Shown one piece after another: positions 20,546 to 30,639 of a stretch of DNA of 64,000 nucleotides. The notes beneath the pieces are model-generated. The model saw nothing but the letters and a program-made list of their open reading frames with translations. It did no database searches and had not been told where the DNA came from. The position numbers were made by a program, and so were the translations under genes. The stretch spans positions 62,001-126,000 of the forward strand of contig JAPDOI010001847.1 of the NCBI GenBank assembly GCA_029168955.1. The letters run 5' to 3'. The stretch's first letter is position 1, and every line of letters starts with the position of its first letter. This DNA is from Aplectana chamaeleonis (lineage: Eukaryota > Nematoda > Chromadorea > Rhabditida > Cosmocercidae).

Positions 20546-21369
20546 CTACAGGCGCGATCTTTGTTCGAAGAAATAACAAGGGAGGCGGTTACATTATAAC
20601 TACTCACTAACTCGGATACCATGCGTGCGTCTACCTTTCCCTCATGTTTCTCTTCCTTTTCTTTCTGCTCTCGTTCCTACTGTTGAAACCCACGCACTCA
20701 TCGTCTCCCGATTGAAACTGTGCCCATGAAAATCAATCCATTTCAAGTGGACCTCGCTCATTGAGCGAGGCAGTGGGTTTTCCACACCTTCAAAAGTGGG
20801 GGTGTGCGATGCGCGGAAAGGCAGGGACGCAGAGACGCAAAGCGAGGGACCAACGATAATTTACTGTTCTAGATCTGAGAGGGCCAGAACAATTTATTCG
20901 AATCCATACTTTAGAAAAATATATGCCATTTTGGAAACCGGCTGATCGCTGGCCGCCGTGCATCGTAAAACAAAAAAGGCATTGATACTTACGACCCGAT
21001 TGTGAGCTTGAAAAGAATAGATCGCGAAAAATGGAGGTGGTTTTCCGGACTATTTATTATGTGCAGCGAGGAGATGCAAAGGTAAGCAGCCCTGGCATAT
21101 TTTCGGAACTGTTGTCTCCGGTCTCCCTACGGCCAGCCGGTTCAAGGTGGCGGTGAGGTGCAAAAAAACAACGTTAATTGGCTATTCTCTAAAAAGTTGG
21201 AAAAAACCATGGGTGGCTTCGAAACCATTTTTAAGGTAGTTGAAAAGTTCACATGAGATAAGTCCAAGGTCTTCTGAGAACGGCGGCTCAGCCGCCGCTG
21301 AATGGCTCTTTGTGAATCCAAAATTCAATGCTAAATTGGGTCGCACGGTTAGGTTAACGTCGCTCCCAC

Positions 21370-21935
21370 GGCATGTGGATCGAATCCACACCGCTGGTGT
21401 GGCTAAGGAGCAGTTCGGCTAGCACACGCGACGCGCGACGGAAAAACGCTGTGCGCGCTCATCGTTCTTGGGGCGCGTTACCCGAGGACATTCGGAAAAA
21501 GTAGTCGTTGCCCCATTGTAGCCGTCACCCTTTATCATTTTTTGCATTTTAGTCATGTTTTTTTTGTTTATAATGCGCATTTTTAGACGCAATGCTTCTC
21601 ATACCATCGTTTCAATGGAATTCGCACTTTTTATACAAGTTTTTGTAGAGTTCTTTTTGTTTGCTTCTTGGAGCGGAATGGGAGTTGATGATATTGATTC
21701 CGACGCCGACCCTACGTCTGACACATCAACCTACATGAACAAAATGCAAAAAACGATAAAGGTGAACGGCTAAAATGGAACAACAACTTTTTTGGGTGCC
21801 CTCGGTTAACGCGCCCCAAGGACGATGAGCGCGCACAGCATTCTAACGTCGCGCGCGTCGTGTGTACCAGCCGAACTGGGGCGGCGGCCAGGTGGTAGCA
21901 CGCATTGCGTGTCGCGTCGCGGCGTACCAGCAAGC
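21370..21935. mobile_element. Hairpin (foldback) element, ~125-bp arms
   Basis: 21410-21560 and 21738-21875 are inverted copies (GCTGTGCGCGCTCATCGT, CTTGGGGCGCGTTA, TAGCCGT, TTTATCRTTTTTTGCATTTT) around a ~180-base centre. GC-rich flanking words continue at 21375-21425 (AATCCACACCGC, GGTGTGGCTAAGGAGCAG), which recur inverted at 22785-22830. No protein was recognised; the plus-strand frame at 21555-21773 spans the centre and has no motif. Confidence 0.7.
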
Positions 21936-22003
21936 GTTGATTGAGTCATTTCCCTTCAACGAGATGTTTGGAAACACTCATATGATAGGTTCAGTGCAAG
22001 AAC

Positions 22004-22497
22004 TTAAAGGCAGTGTTCACGATAATCTTCAATTTTGAGATTAATCGCAAAATCGAATAATTGACCCCCGGGTAGAACTAAAATAACGGAGAAACTGAAA
22101 AAAAAACTGACCAGCAGGGCACCAAATCCTTTACTCTCACCACACCACTTTACTCTCACAGGAACTGTTCGTGGTGACGATGAAATACTTTGTGGACCCG
22201 TCCTGTGACATTTTCTGCTTTCTGTTGCTCCGTCCCCTCCTTCGGACCCTAACTAATACTGTTTTGCATGAAATATTTTTTCGTTTTCGACTGACCCCAT
22301 TTTTCACCGGTCCCAACCATCGGGAACATGTTCATCCAATTGGACAACTAGTCCAGGCCTGAGAATAATATCACTGAAATACGACGTTTTAATGCGTTTC
22401 TCGCCGTTTCTTCGTAATTTTTGTAACACTTGGATGCCAACGCATTGTTTTATGTGAAAAACTCGGAAACGAAAACCATCGTGAACACTGCCCTTAA
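22004..22497. mobile_element. 494-bp MITE with TTAA target duplication
   Basis: TTAA at 22004-22007 and 22494-22497 flank inverted repeats RGGCAGTGTTCACGAT. No transposase. Same size class and similar termini as the elements at 4590-5081 and 15649-16130. Confidence 0.87.
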
Positions 22498-23349
22498 CAT
22501 AAATGAGGTTTATAGAGCGAGTGTATATCGGTAACTTAAAATGACTTCTTTTGCCCCTGATTTCTGTGAATATGGTAAGTTCGAATAGAGATAACTACGA
22601 ATGCCATATTTGTGGGCTATTATCAATGAGATGCGATATCCTGGCATCCAAAAACCGTTCTTAAACTGGAATGCAGTCACTTTGTTTGTGTCGACTCCAC
22701 GGTGCAACGATGAATTGACAGTGGTCCGCCGCGACGCGACACGCGTCGCTTGTCCTCTCCGCGCGCGGCGTACCACCCTTCCCGCACCCGCCGAGCTGCT
22801 CCTTAGCCACACCCGCGGTGTGGATTCGTTCCCAATATCTCTCACACTCCCTGTGCCTCGCCATGACGAATCGATAAGTGAGGCGACAGGCTGGCTTGAT
22901 CCCGTCCCTCTGCTCTTCTTATCTGCGCTGTGCGGCTCTGAATCAGGGCTGGGCACGCGTCCCGGTTAACCTTAGGGGGGTGCATATTGGACGTTGCAGA
23001 GAGGGCAAAGGGGGGGGGTGCCTAAACCGAACACCAAAAAAAGAACGAATTGCATGTTCTGTCGAATATCAGGAAAAAAATACACACTATTTTTCTGAGT
23101 TGCCATATCTACTTCTCCGCTTTTTGAGGGCGAACACTTGAAGAATTGTGGTGCGCGCGAAGCGCGCACCTGATTTGGAGAAGGATTGCTTCTGCGCACA
23201 CCCCTCAATCCAGAATCTTGGTTCGGGAGAAATCTTGAAACAAGGGACTTTCACAAAAGATAGAGCAGTAAGGGTTTTCAACACTGCCCAAATTTCAGAA
23301 AAATTCCCTTAGTGGGTCTCGAAATATTATAAAATTGCGAATTTTAAAA
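22498..23349. other. No gene recognised; GC-rich repeat fragment
   Basis: 22700-22840 is a GC-rich dispersed segment, inverted relative to 21375-21425 and sharing CGCGACGCGACACGC with 21905-21930. The minus-strand frame at 22510-22956 crosses it and shows no domain. 23000-23300 is unremarkable. Confidence 0.45.
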
Positions 23350-23372
23350 CGTGTGTGTGTTTGTGTGTGTGT
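23350..23372. repeat. (GT)n microsatellite
   Basis: Short run of GT dinucleotides interrupted by TTT. Confidence 0.85.
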
Positions 23373-23536
23373 CTGAAGGAATTTAGTGATAAGAAGTTTG
23401 GTCGGTCTCTCAAGAGAAGTGGAGTTATAACGTGATAAGACTTAATAGAGCTCGAGAGAAGTTGTGCGTTAGGTCCATCAGTGACCATATGCTCCGCGTG
23501 CGGAACACAAATTGAAATGCACCAAGCACTGTATAA

Positions 23537-23746
23537 AGTGGGCGGGGCCCAACTGGGAGTGCGTAGAGCGCCGTAAAAAGTGGACGGGACTCAAGTGAGT
23601 GAGCGTAGAGCGCCAGGAAAAGTGAACGGGACCCAAGTGGGAGTGTGTAGAGCGCCGGGAAAAGTGGTCGGGGCCCCAGTAGGAGTGCGCAGCGAGCTCG
23701 TAAAAGTGGGCGGGACCCAACTGGGAGTGTACAGAGCGCCGGGAAC
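23537..23746 (+). repeat. 42-bp minisatellite, five copies
   Basis: Units start at 23537, 23579, 23621, 23663 and 23705 at exactly 42-bp intervals: AGTGGGCGGGACCCAACTGG, then GAGTGYGTAGAGCGCCGGGAAA. Being a multiple of three, the array gives 14-residue repeats on the minus strand (23425-23754), which I do not consider a gene. Confidence 0.92.
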
Positions 23747-23796
23747 TGTGGCATATTTATTACATAAGGTGAACTTATGTGAGGATACGAAAATGA

Positions 23797-25669
23797 TAAT
23801 AATAATCAAAACAGAAGAATAAAAAAACAAAAACGATCATAAATCTAAAACAAGGCAAGAGCGTTTTCGCAAACAAGGCAATTGTCAAACGAACACATTG
23901 GTGAGAAAAAAAAACCTCAGTGAAGTGGACAAAGTTTTGGGGACAACCTATTTGCTCGACAGAAACCTGTTCACAATCCTTAGAAAGCTAGTGAATTTAC
24001 TAGGAATTTCGAAACGGTTACTAAGTTTGGTGTACTCGGAACCGGCTCGGCATACGAACGAGTTGGCCCTTACCGAAAGCTTAGCCCGAGGTATTTGAAT
24101 TTTGAACGTAGGACCTCGAGTTATGGATTCTTTAAGAGGGGAAACTTAGTTGCATCAAGATGAACAAAATTGTTAAGGATTTTATACGACATGATTAAAT
24201 CTTGCTTCTTCCGTCTGTGAGAAAGTGATTCTAGGCCCAGTTGTGAATTCCGCACTGCGTTTTCAGGTACTGAGTAGGTAATCCTTCCTGTTCTCAGAAA
24301 CAATTTCCTTGTAAAGCTATTTTGAACTTTTTCTAACATTAGAGTATGCTTTGCTTTTATGGGGTGGAACACTGGTGTATCGTACTCCAATAATGGCCTG
24401 ATAGGCTTTAAGGAGCGTTTTGGGATCTGTGGATGATAAACATCTTAAAAGGTTACATACCTTTCGAGTAGCATTACTAGCAATGTTCTCACAATGTGTA
24501 TCAAAATCAAGATTTTGCGATATTTGAAAGCCGAGGTCTCGGATTTCGGAAACCTGAGAGATTTTAACGCCGTCGATGTTGTATATATTTTCCCCATTAT
24601 TTTTATCCAGGTGTAAACTTTTCGTTTTTTGTTTGGCCAGGGAGAGGTTCCAATGCTGAGACCATTCATGTATTGAACTTATGGCCGCCTGCATTGCTCT
24701 AACGTCTTCCTGGCTCGCAATGCTTTTATGAACTTTCAAGTCATCAGCAAACGCCTTGCATGTGACTCCATGGATATTTATGATGCTTGGTATTTTCCTT
24801 GTATAAATATTGAACAGAATAGGAAATAAAACTGATCCATGAGGAACTCCGCTCTTTGCTGTCCTGAGCGAAGGTAATTGGCCTTTGACTATGACACGAA
24901 AGTTCCGAAGTGTCAAAAATTCTTCCAGCCAACGAACTATCCTGGGATGGAGCCCGATTACTTCTAGCTGCTCAATAAGTTTTTTTATGGGGTGCCTTAT
25001 CAAAGGCTTTTTCGAAATCGAAGTAAACAACATCGACAGAGTGATCTTGATCCATAATTCGAGTCCAGTCATTCAGCGCATCTAACATGGGAGTTGTCGT
25101 AGAACCTTCTTTACCAAAACCGTGTTGTTCGTCAGGGATTATTCTATTCTCATCGAGATGTTTAGCGATTGTTTTTTTGAGTATTTTCTCGAAAATACGG
25201 CAAAAAACGGACGTAATGCTTATTGGACGGTAGTTTGAAGGCTGATTGTAGGGTGGCTTTTTAGGGAGTGGAATAATGAGGGATTGTGTACATTTCTCGG
25301 GTATTTCAGCGCGCATAAAGCAGAGATTGATGATAGTTTCAAGAGGGCCAGCAATTTCAGCGGTAACTTTTTTAACAAAGACAAGTGGGATATGGTCCGG
25401 GGTTAGAGAATATGAATTGGGCCATTTAGCTAAGTGTTCTAGGATTGTATCGCGGTGGAACCAGATGGAGTCCTGCATTTGAGGGAATTCAAGAATAGGA
25501 AGCGTACTTGTTTCAAAAGTTGTACTCACACGACAAGTCTGTTAGATGCTTCATCATTCCAAAATGGAAATAGTGGAGCAAAATTGAAGTCAGAAAGGGA
25601 ACCTTCGGAATAAATATGTGAAGTTTCTGAAAATTTAGCTTCCGGGCTAGAGTAACGATTTGACAATGC
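23797..25669 (-). mobile_element. CR1-like retrotransposon, copy A
   Basis: A minus-strand, 5'-truncated LINE ending in a TAATAATAATC tail at 23797-23810 (seen on the plus strand as GATAATAATAATC). It is nearly identical, in inverted orientation, to 31046-32925, and both copies begin at the same place (CATTGTCRAATCGTTACTC). It encodes RT without an upstream endonuclease. Confidence 0.88.
24121..25529 (-). pseudogene. CR1-like reverse transcriptase, copy A
   Basis: RT in three frames. 25529-24972 carries TLPILEFPQMQDS, LTPDHIPLVFVKK, NYRPISITSVF, DEQHGFGKEGST and motif A VVYFDFEKAFDKAPH, then shifts at a seven-A tract. 25000-24317 has motif B SGVPHGSVLFPILF (usual Q replaced by H) and motif C FADDLKV, then NLDFDTHCENIASNA. 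A second shift after KAYQAIIG moves to 24390-24121 (TPVFHPIKAKHTLMLEKVQNSFTRKLF). The second shift is shared with copy B; the A-tract one is private. Confidence 0.87.
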
Positions 25670-26589
25670 CGAAAAAAAGTTTCAAAAATATCTTGAAAAT
25701 TGATTTGGCGTAAAATAGCCTAGAGTAATGAAAAAGCCAGGAAAAGAAGTGAAATAAATAAAAATACGATTTGATGGTCAATGACAGACGGGGGATCGGA
25801 TTTAACAAGCTTATCCGTTGAACTTGTCAAAACGAAATCAAGCGCGCAACGGCATCAAGCGTCAAGCGCGCGCATTTTCGCGAAGCTATGAAAAGCTAGT
25901 TTCGTGCAGAAAGGTCCGCAGCGAAAAACGATTTAGAATCAGGGGAAGGCAAGACAAAACGCTCACGAAGCATCCATCATTTTCTTATGCTGTGAAATCC
26001 ATGCGAGGTTTACTGGTTTCTACGACAAGTACTAAAAAATGCTCAACAATGATTGTTGACAGTAGAATAACACGCTACTGAATGCATCGAGCAGATTTGG
26101 AAGACTTCCAGTGCATTTCTTGGTTGTGGCAACGGAATCAAAAACAAAGAAGTTGCGCACATGAGCATCCTGCTAGAAATCCTCGTAAAGCTGACCTGAA
26201 ACATGATTTGTTCGTTGTTGACGCAACCACACACAAAAATAACTGAACAGAACTTGAACCAATAAGAGATGGAAGCAAGCAAAAACAAGAAGAAGAAAAA
26301 GCTTTTCAACACCCCACATGCACAAATAATTAACGAAAATATGAACTTGCATTCATGTGCTCCTTCGTAAAAAATCATGCGCGATCGCACTCCAATGAGG
26401 CGCTCGCGCCTCAACGTCAAAATGGGCGTTGTAAGACGTTCTGAAGAAGACGGTCAAAACTCGTCCATGGAAAACTCGACCGAGAGCGGAAGGGCTAGCG
26501 CGAGCGGACTTCGGAGCTGTATGGAGCTCTTTCGGACTCGTTTTCGTCCGTTCTTTCGACCCCAGTGCTCCAATGAGACTCTGAACTTT
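25670..26589. other. No gene recognised
   Basis: Mixed AT-rich and moderately GC-rich sequence. The frames at 25818-26081, 26043-26420 and 26377-26652 show no motif. No partner for the solitary MITE end just downstream could be found here. Confidence 0.4.
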
Positions 26590-26641
26590 CGATTTCCGGC
26601 CAAAATTCGAGGACGAAATTTATCGTGGAAACTGCCTTTAA
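26590..26641 (-). mobile_element. Solitary TTAA-MITE end
   Basis: In reverse complement it starts TTAAAGGCAGTTTCCACGAT, then AAATTTCGTCCTCGAATTTT, matching the terminal style of the elements at 22004 and 4594. The other end was not located within 600 bases, so this is a truncated or rearranged copy. Confidence 0.6.
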
Positions 26642-26959
26642 GCCATTTTTGAAAGCTGTATAGAGGGATTGAGCATAGGTCAAGCTAGGTCATTTCAAAT
26701 GGCATTCGCTGCAATCGAGGCGAAAAGACCGCGCAAAAAGAACCACATCATGTTCCATCACGATAACGCCCGTCCACATGTTGAGCGCCGTGTAATCGAA
26801 TCCATCGCCAATAAGGGATGGGATCTGCTCCCACATCCGCCGTTCTCACCGACAGAAGCACCAACGGACTATAATGTCAATCGCCCTTTGAATAACTGGG
26901 AAAGAAACAAAGTCTACGACGACTTGGATGACTTGGTGGCTGATGTCAAAGCGTGGATT

Positions 26960-27321
26960 GCCTCTGTTGTGATGGGAGATCAAACATCAGTTGATTTATC
27001 GACTGATCACCATGTGGGTGGGTTTTGATCTAGGCGCGAAAACCGGCCAATCACAGACCACCCACCGCGCTATATAAACCCTTGCCGCCGTACTGTTACA
27101 GATCCGATTTGGATTCCTTCTGCACTCACCGTTCCTGCACCACCGTCGACGTCGTTGCTGCCACGCCACCACCACCGTCAGCCAAGCCGACAGCCAACCA
27201 CTCGCCTCACTATTCTCACTGGTGTTCTTGCTGTACCGTTTTGCACTAGCCACCTACGTTGTGGCACCCTTTTGGTCAATAAATTTTTGCCCGCCGATTG
27301 TGTCCCGTACACAACAGCCTC
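26960..27321 (+). mobile_element. Solo LTR with 5-bp target duplication
   Basis: LTR at 26965-27316 (352 bp) begins TGTTGTG and ends CACAACA. It is flanked by direct repeats GCCTC at 26960-26964 and 27317-27321. Removing it restores the mariner reading through ...WIAS-KNR.... It contains a TATA box and an AATAAA. This is the product of recombination between the two LTRs of a Gypsy- or BEL-type element; the internal region is gone and no protein remains. Confidence 0.92.
27071..27077 (+). promoter_or_regulatory. LTR TATA box
   Basis: TATATAA about 107 bases into the solo LTR, the expected U3 promoter. The matching poly(A) signal AATAAA is at 27278-27283, 34 bases before the LTR end. Confidence 0.7.
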
Positions 27322-27486
27322 CAAGAATCGTAACTTCTTAGGAGTGCAGTGGAAGGCAGTTCTTGAAGTGGATGGTGACTATGCTCTCGAATGATTATTT
27401 AAACATGTTTTGATTGAATATTGTTTTTGTTTTTATTGAAGAAAAATATTTTTAAAAACCTTTCATAATTATGCATCAACCCAATA

Positions 27487-27936
27487 CTTTATTCATTCTT
27501 CACAACTTCCACTTGGACGTTTTCGAAACGTCACGGGTATCGAAAGACCTTCCCTAGTCGAAGCTTGTGATCTTTCTATTGAAACGCTGAACTGGTCGCA
27601 GAAATTAGACGATTCTATTATATACATCGCTATCGGAATTTGAAATATGTTTTGAAACCTGTGGTATCATCGAGATCAAACCACTGTTCCTGACCGCGGT
27701 GCATAGCTTTTCAATGATTTTGGACGTCTTTTTTTTCATCTGATGAAAAGAACATCCAGAGCTTTTCTCTGTTCTCAACCCCTGCTCTCGAGGTTAAGTG
27801 GTTAGAAGACCAGCCTGTAGCTGATGCATTGAAGATGATTTCTTATGTGCTTCCAACTGCTGCAATATGGAATGCTGAAGCGGGAGCAGAAGACCAATCG
27901 CCTCTCGATTGGATCATATCATGTGCGCATGCATAT
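27487..27936 (+). other. Coding-like segment of unknown identity
   Basis: Two plus-strand stretches read like real protein. 27485-27640 gives PLGRFRNVTGIERPSLVEA and CDLSIETLNWSQKLDDS before a stop. 27714-27950 gives FSLFSTPALEVKWLEDQPV, ADALKMISYVLPTAAIWNAE and SPLDWIISCAHAY. They lie between the mariner 3' end and the hAT-like 5' end, and the second runs directly into the hAT terminus. No clear splice sites join them and I do not recognise the family. Could be exons of a disrupted host gene or an unrecognised transposon protein. Confidence 0.35.
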
Positions 27937-28100
27937 CAGGGGTGTGCGTAAATGAATTTTCAAATTTCGTAAATCGTAAAACGTAATTACGACAAAACCA
28001 CCGTAAATCGTAAACCGTAAATCGTAAATCGTAAACAGAAATTAATATCAAGAAACACTAAAAATATTATTGCTATGGTGAAACAAGAGAAACTATAGTC

Positions 28101-28245
28101 AGGTCCGTGGCTTGTTTCCTCAAGAAGAAACATTTAAATCTCACCCGCGGTAATTACCAGCCAGCAGTTAGTGAGATTTAAACAGCCGCGCCAGCCGCTG
28201 GTGAAATTTTGAGTGTTTTTTCTTAGGGAAACAAGCCATGGACCT
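28101..28245. mobile_element. 145-bp MITE
   Basis: Inverted ends AGGTCCRTGGCTTGTTTCC at 28101-28119 and 28227-28245, with inner matching around ATTTAAATCTCAC and GTGAGATTTAAA. Target duplication unclear; TA lies a few bases outside on each side. Confidence 0.7.
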
Positions 28246-28452
28246 AATCATACCTTCTAATGATAGTTTCACGTACTAAGCACACATTAAGTTGCGTTCC
28301 GTATTTGACAGCTAACCACATTTAATGAGACAGTTTTACCCGTATTTCTCTGCTTTCCCTTATCACTCATTCCACAACCTCTTCCCAAGTTTTAAGAAAT
28401 CCGCAGTTCATATTAAGCTGTTCGCGTATCTGCTGGGCAAAAAGGACACAAC

Positions 28453-28735
28453 TACTGTGCTTCTCTGGGCCAAATTCCGGTCCGCAATTGCATCTCGACA
28501 CGCTTTGCGGCAGCGCGCATTCGACTCGGAAGAGTTTCCAGCGCCGCAGCCGCCGATCTGTTGACTCTAGATGAGTTTTAGAGAATGGAAAGTAAACATA
28601 ATCAGAGAAAACTGTATAAAAAAGCCATATCGAGTCGGCTTTGGCGCTGGAAACTCAACTGACTCGAGCGCATGCAGCCGCAATGCGTGTCGAGACTCAA
28701 TTGTGGACCGGAATTTGGCCCAGATAAGCACAGTA
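28453..28735 (-). mobile_element. 283-bp TA-flanked MITE, copy 1
   Basis: TA at both ends (28453, 28734), ends CTGTGCTTMTCTGGGCC and then AATTCCGGTCCGCAATTG, TIR ~55 bp. It is the inverse-orientation sibling of 30640-30922, including the internal GTCGACTCGATRTGGCTTTT-type sequence. The TA target and terminal CTGTG suggest Tc1/mariner mobilisation. Confidence 0.87.
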
Positions 28736-28778
28736 TACTCGTAATGCCTCTCCCAAAACGCTGACGCCGTTATAAGCG

Positions 28779-29382
28779 TTAGGCCCCGGTCATAGTTGGT
28801 GCTATTTGCATCTGCATCCCCCGCACCCCGCACCCCCAACACCCCCAACACCACCCGGTCGATACGTATGTTTAAAATGATGGAGTGAGGTTGAAAATCC
28901 TCGATGCATCCAACTAGATATGACGATGATTACGTGGCCAACAGGATTGCACCTGTTCAGAGAGAAATAGTGAAGGCGAGTATGGTGAAGTCACGGAGGT
29001 AGCAGTAAGGTTAGCTTTCTGGTGATACGCAATGTTTTATCTTCGACCCGCCCACCCGGTGATTTTCTCATCCACGTATTGCATGGATATCGACCGCGTC
29101 GGATACATTGAGTGATTTTCTCAACCTCACTCCATCATTTTAAACATACGTATCGACCGGGGTGGTGTTGGGGTGCGGGGGAGGTATTGAAGAGAGGATA
29201 CCTCAGTGATTTTCTCAGCTTCACCTCACCATGTTGTTCATACGTATCGACCGGGGGGTGGCGGGGTGTTGGGGGGTGCGGGGGGGATACACCGAGTGAT
29301 TTTTGCATCCCATTTCCAATGCATTCTGTGTGTATCGACCGGGCTGGAGGCGTCGGCTCATCCAACTATGACCGGGGCCTTA
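28779..29382. mobile_element. ~600-bp PIF/Harbinger-like MITE
   Basis: TTA at 28779-28781 and 29380-29382 flank inverted ends GGCCCCGGTCATAGTTGG. A 3-bp TTA duplication is typical of PIF/Harbinger. The interior has three direct GC-rich units (TACGTATCGACCGG followed by G-rich GGTGTTGGGGTGCGGGGG, near 29145, 29240 and 29330) and one inverted unit at 28800-28875. Confidence 0.8.
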
Positions 29383-29549
29383 GAGCGAGCCAAAATGACC
29401 GTATTTGAGCGATTCTCAACCGGCGAATTTGAGAACTCCGCCCAATTGCTAGCGAAACCGCACCACAGTGCTGGCAAAACCGCACATACAGTCAGCAAGA
29501 AATATGGCACCGAGTTTGCGCCAACCTTCAATAGGGATATCAAAGTATG

Positions 29550-29675
29550 GCGCTATTCATACTGCTCAACGGCTGCGCGGCATGCGCGTGACGCGCGGGC
29601 TTGGCGTTAGAGGATGGATACTCCCTACGCGCGTCACGCGCGTGTCGCGCTGGTGTTGAGGAGTGTGAATAGCGC
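29550..29675. mobile_element. 126-bp hairpin MITE
   Basis: Inverted ends GCGCTATTCAYACTSCTCAAC with an inner GC-rich palindrome GCGCGTGACGCGCG. No target duplication could be fixed. Confidence 0.65.
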
Positions 29676-30519
29676 TAATCAGTGCGATCCCTGCCAACTC
29701 ATATCTAGAGCACAATATCGGTCGCCTAGCACAGGTTATTTTTCCTATATCCACTAAATCACTTGCAGTCGTAGCTTTATTGTGAAGATACTGTAGATCA
29801 TTAAAGGCAATGTACGCAAAAATACCACCTTCTAAGTTCTGCCGATTTGTGTACTCTAGTCCCCATAATTAGGGAATATAGTGAGCGCTCACATTTGTGA
29901 GAGATAGCGATTTCAGAAAAAGGGCCATGATGAGCATTCAAACTAGCGCTCACGCCTTTTCTGAGTCTCCGTTCGCTGCTGACGAAGAAAAATGAACAGA
30001 GAAAACGATTTCGAGCTCAAAACTTTTGGGGTAAAAAAACGAACGCTCCTTTTGTCGATTTTTGTAGACTCTGAGTAGACGTAATCTACGCAAAAGGCGG
30101 ACCAAGAGCACTACGTGAAGCCATTTTTGGATTTTTTTGATTAGACTGCTTCGCTTGGTGTGTTGAAGGTAATCTAGCTGTGGGAATCAAGGCAGTTGTT
30201 TATCATGAAAAACTCGAAAACGAAGTAGTTTTTGAAGAGTGCTTCTAGACTACATTGCGTCCAAGGCGGCAGCTAGAGAGACATGCGCGGCGCGCAACGC
30301 GGATCTGTTAACAAGCGCCTCTAACTGTTATAGTGATAGTCCCGTGTTATAATGATAGAATCACGTCAAAGGTTGATATTGGGATCGTGCTGCATGTAGT
30401 CACTCGCCTGTGATTGTCCCACCTCCTGACAAAAACGTTAAAATACGCATATTGGGATTGGAGCAGGTCAGTTGAAGATTTCTTGTGATTTACTTCCAGT
30501 GCATGTAATTTTATTTACG
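29676..30519. other. hAT interior without recognised content
   Basis: 29795 (ATTAAAGGCAATG) and 30190 (CAAGGCAGTTGTTTATCATG) resemble isolated TTAA-MITE ends, but no paired inverse was found. No coding motif. Confidence 0.4.
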
Positions 30520-30639
30520 AAAAATTACGATTTACGGTCCAAAATGTCGTAAATCGTAAACCGTAATTACGGGGTCAAAAAACACCGTAAATCGTAAAAT
30601 CGTAAATCGTAAACCGTAATTACGCACACCCCTGATGCA

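Larger units (their letters stand above)
19028..21090. mobile_element. ~2-kb foldback element with long inverted arms
   Basis: Left arm segments 19030-19385 and 19560-19650 match, in reverse complement, 20745-21085 and 20690-20750. Shared words include CTCCTCGCTGCACATAATAAATAG, CACTTTTGAAGGTGT, CTCGCTCAATGAGCGAGGTCCAC and GAAATGGATTGATTTYCATGGGCA. The left arm is split by a small MITE (19395-19550), while the right arm is uninterrupted. No transposase or target duplication was found. The outer ends coincide with GGTAAC/GGTAAG, and both arms keep a similar reading (IVGLKKIDR against IVSLKRIDR), so the outermost part could derive from a captured exon. Confidence 0.78.
26705..27394 (+). pseudogene. 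Mariner transposase C-terminus, LTR-interrupted
   Basis: The segment 26705-26964 encodes KNHIMFHHDNARPHVERRVI, GWDLLPHPPFSPTEAPTDYN and DLVADVKAWIAS. The HDNARPH Asp and the APTDY Asp are separated by 34 residues, the DD34D spacing. After the LTR the frame resumes at 27322 with KNRNFLGVQWKAV and ends VDGDYALE before TGA. The YSPDLAPSDYH block is altered to FSPTEAPTDYN. Only the C-terminal ~120 residues survive. Confidence 0.86.
26705..27486 (+). mobile_element. Mariner (DD34D) remnant with its 3' TIR
   Basis: The 3' third of a mariner element: transposase C-terminus, stop at 27392-27394, and a 3' terminal inverted repeat at 27464-27486. In reverse complement this reads TATTGGGTTGATGCATAATT, mariner-like, and ends at a TA. 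The 5' end and first catalytic Asp are missing. A solo LTR splits the coding sequence at 26965-27316. Confidence 0.87.

Noticed and set aside
21375..21405. tRNA-like T-arm (GGATCGAATCC)
   Set aside because: No D-arm, anticodon arm or acceptor pairing fits around it; the CCACACC/GGTGTGG hairpin explains the symmetry.
22510..22956. 148-residue minus-strand frame as a gene
   Set aside because: It spans a GC-rich dispersed repeat found elsewhere in the window and has no recognisable motif.
23425..23754. 110-residue protein with 14-residue repeats on the minus strand
   Set aside because: It is exactly the 42-bp minisatellite; the sequence outside the repeat does not look coding.
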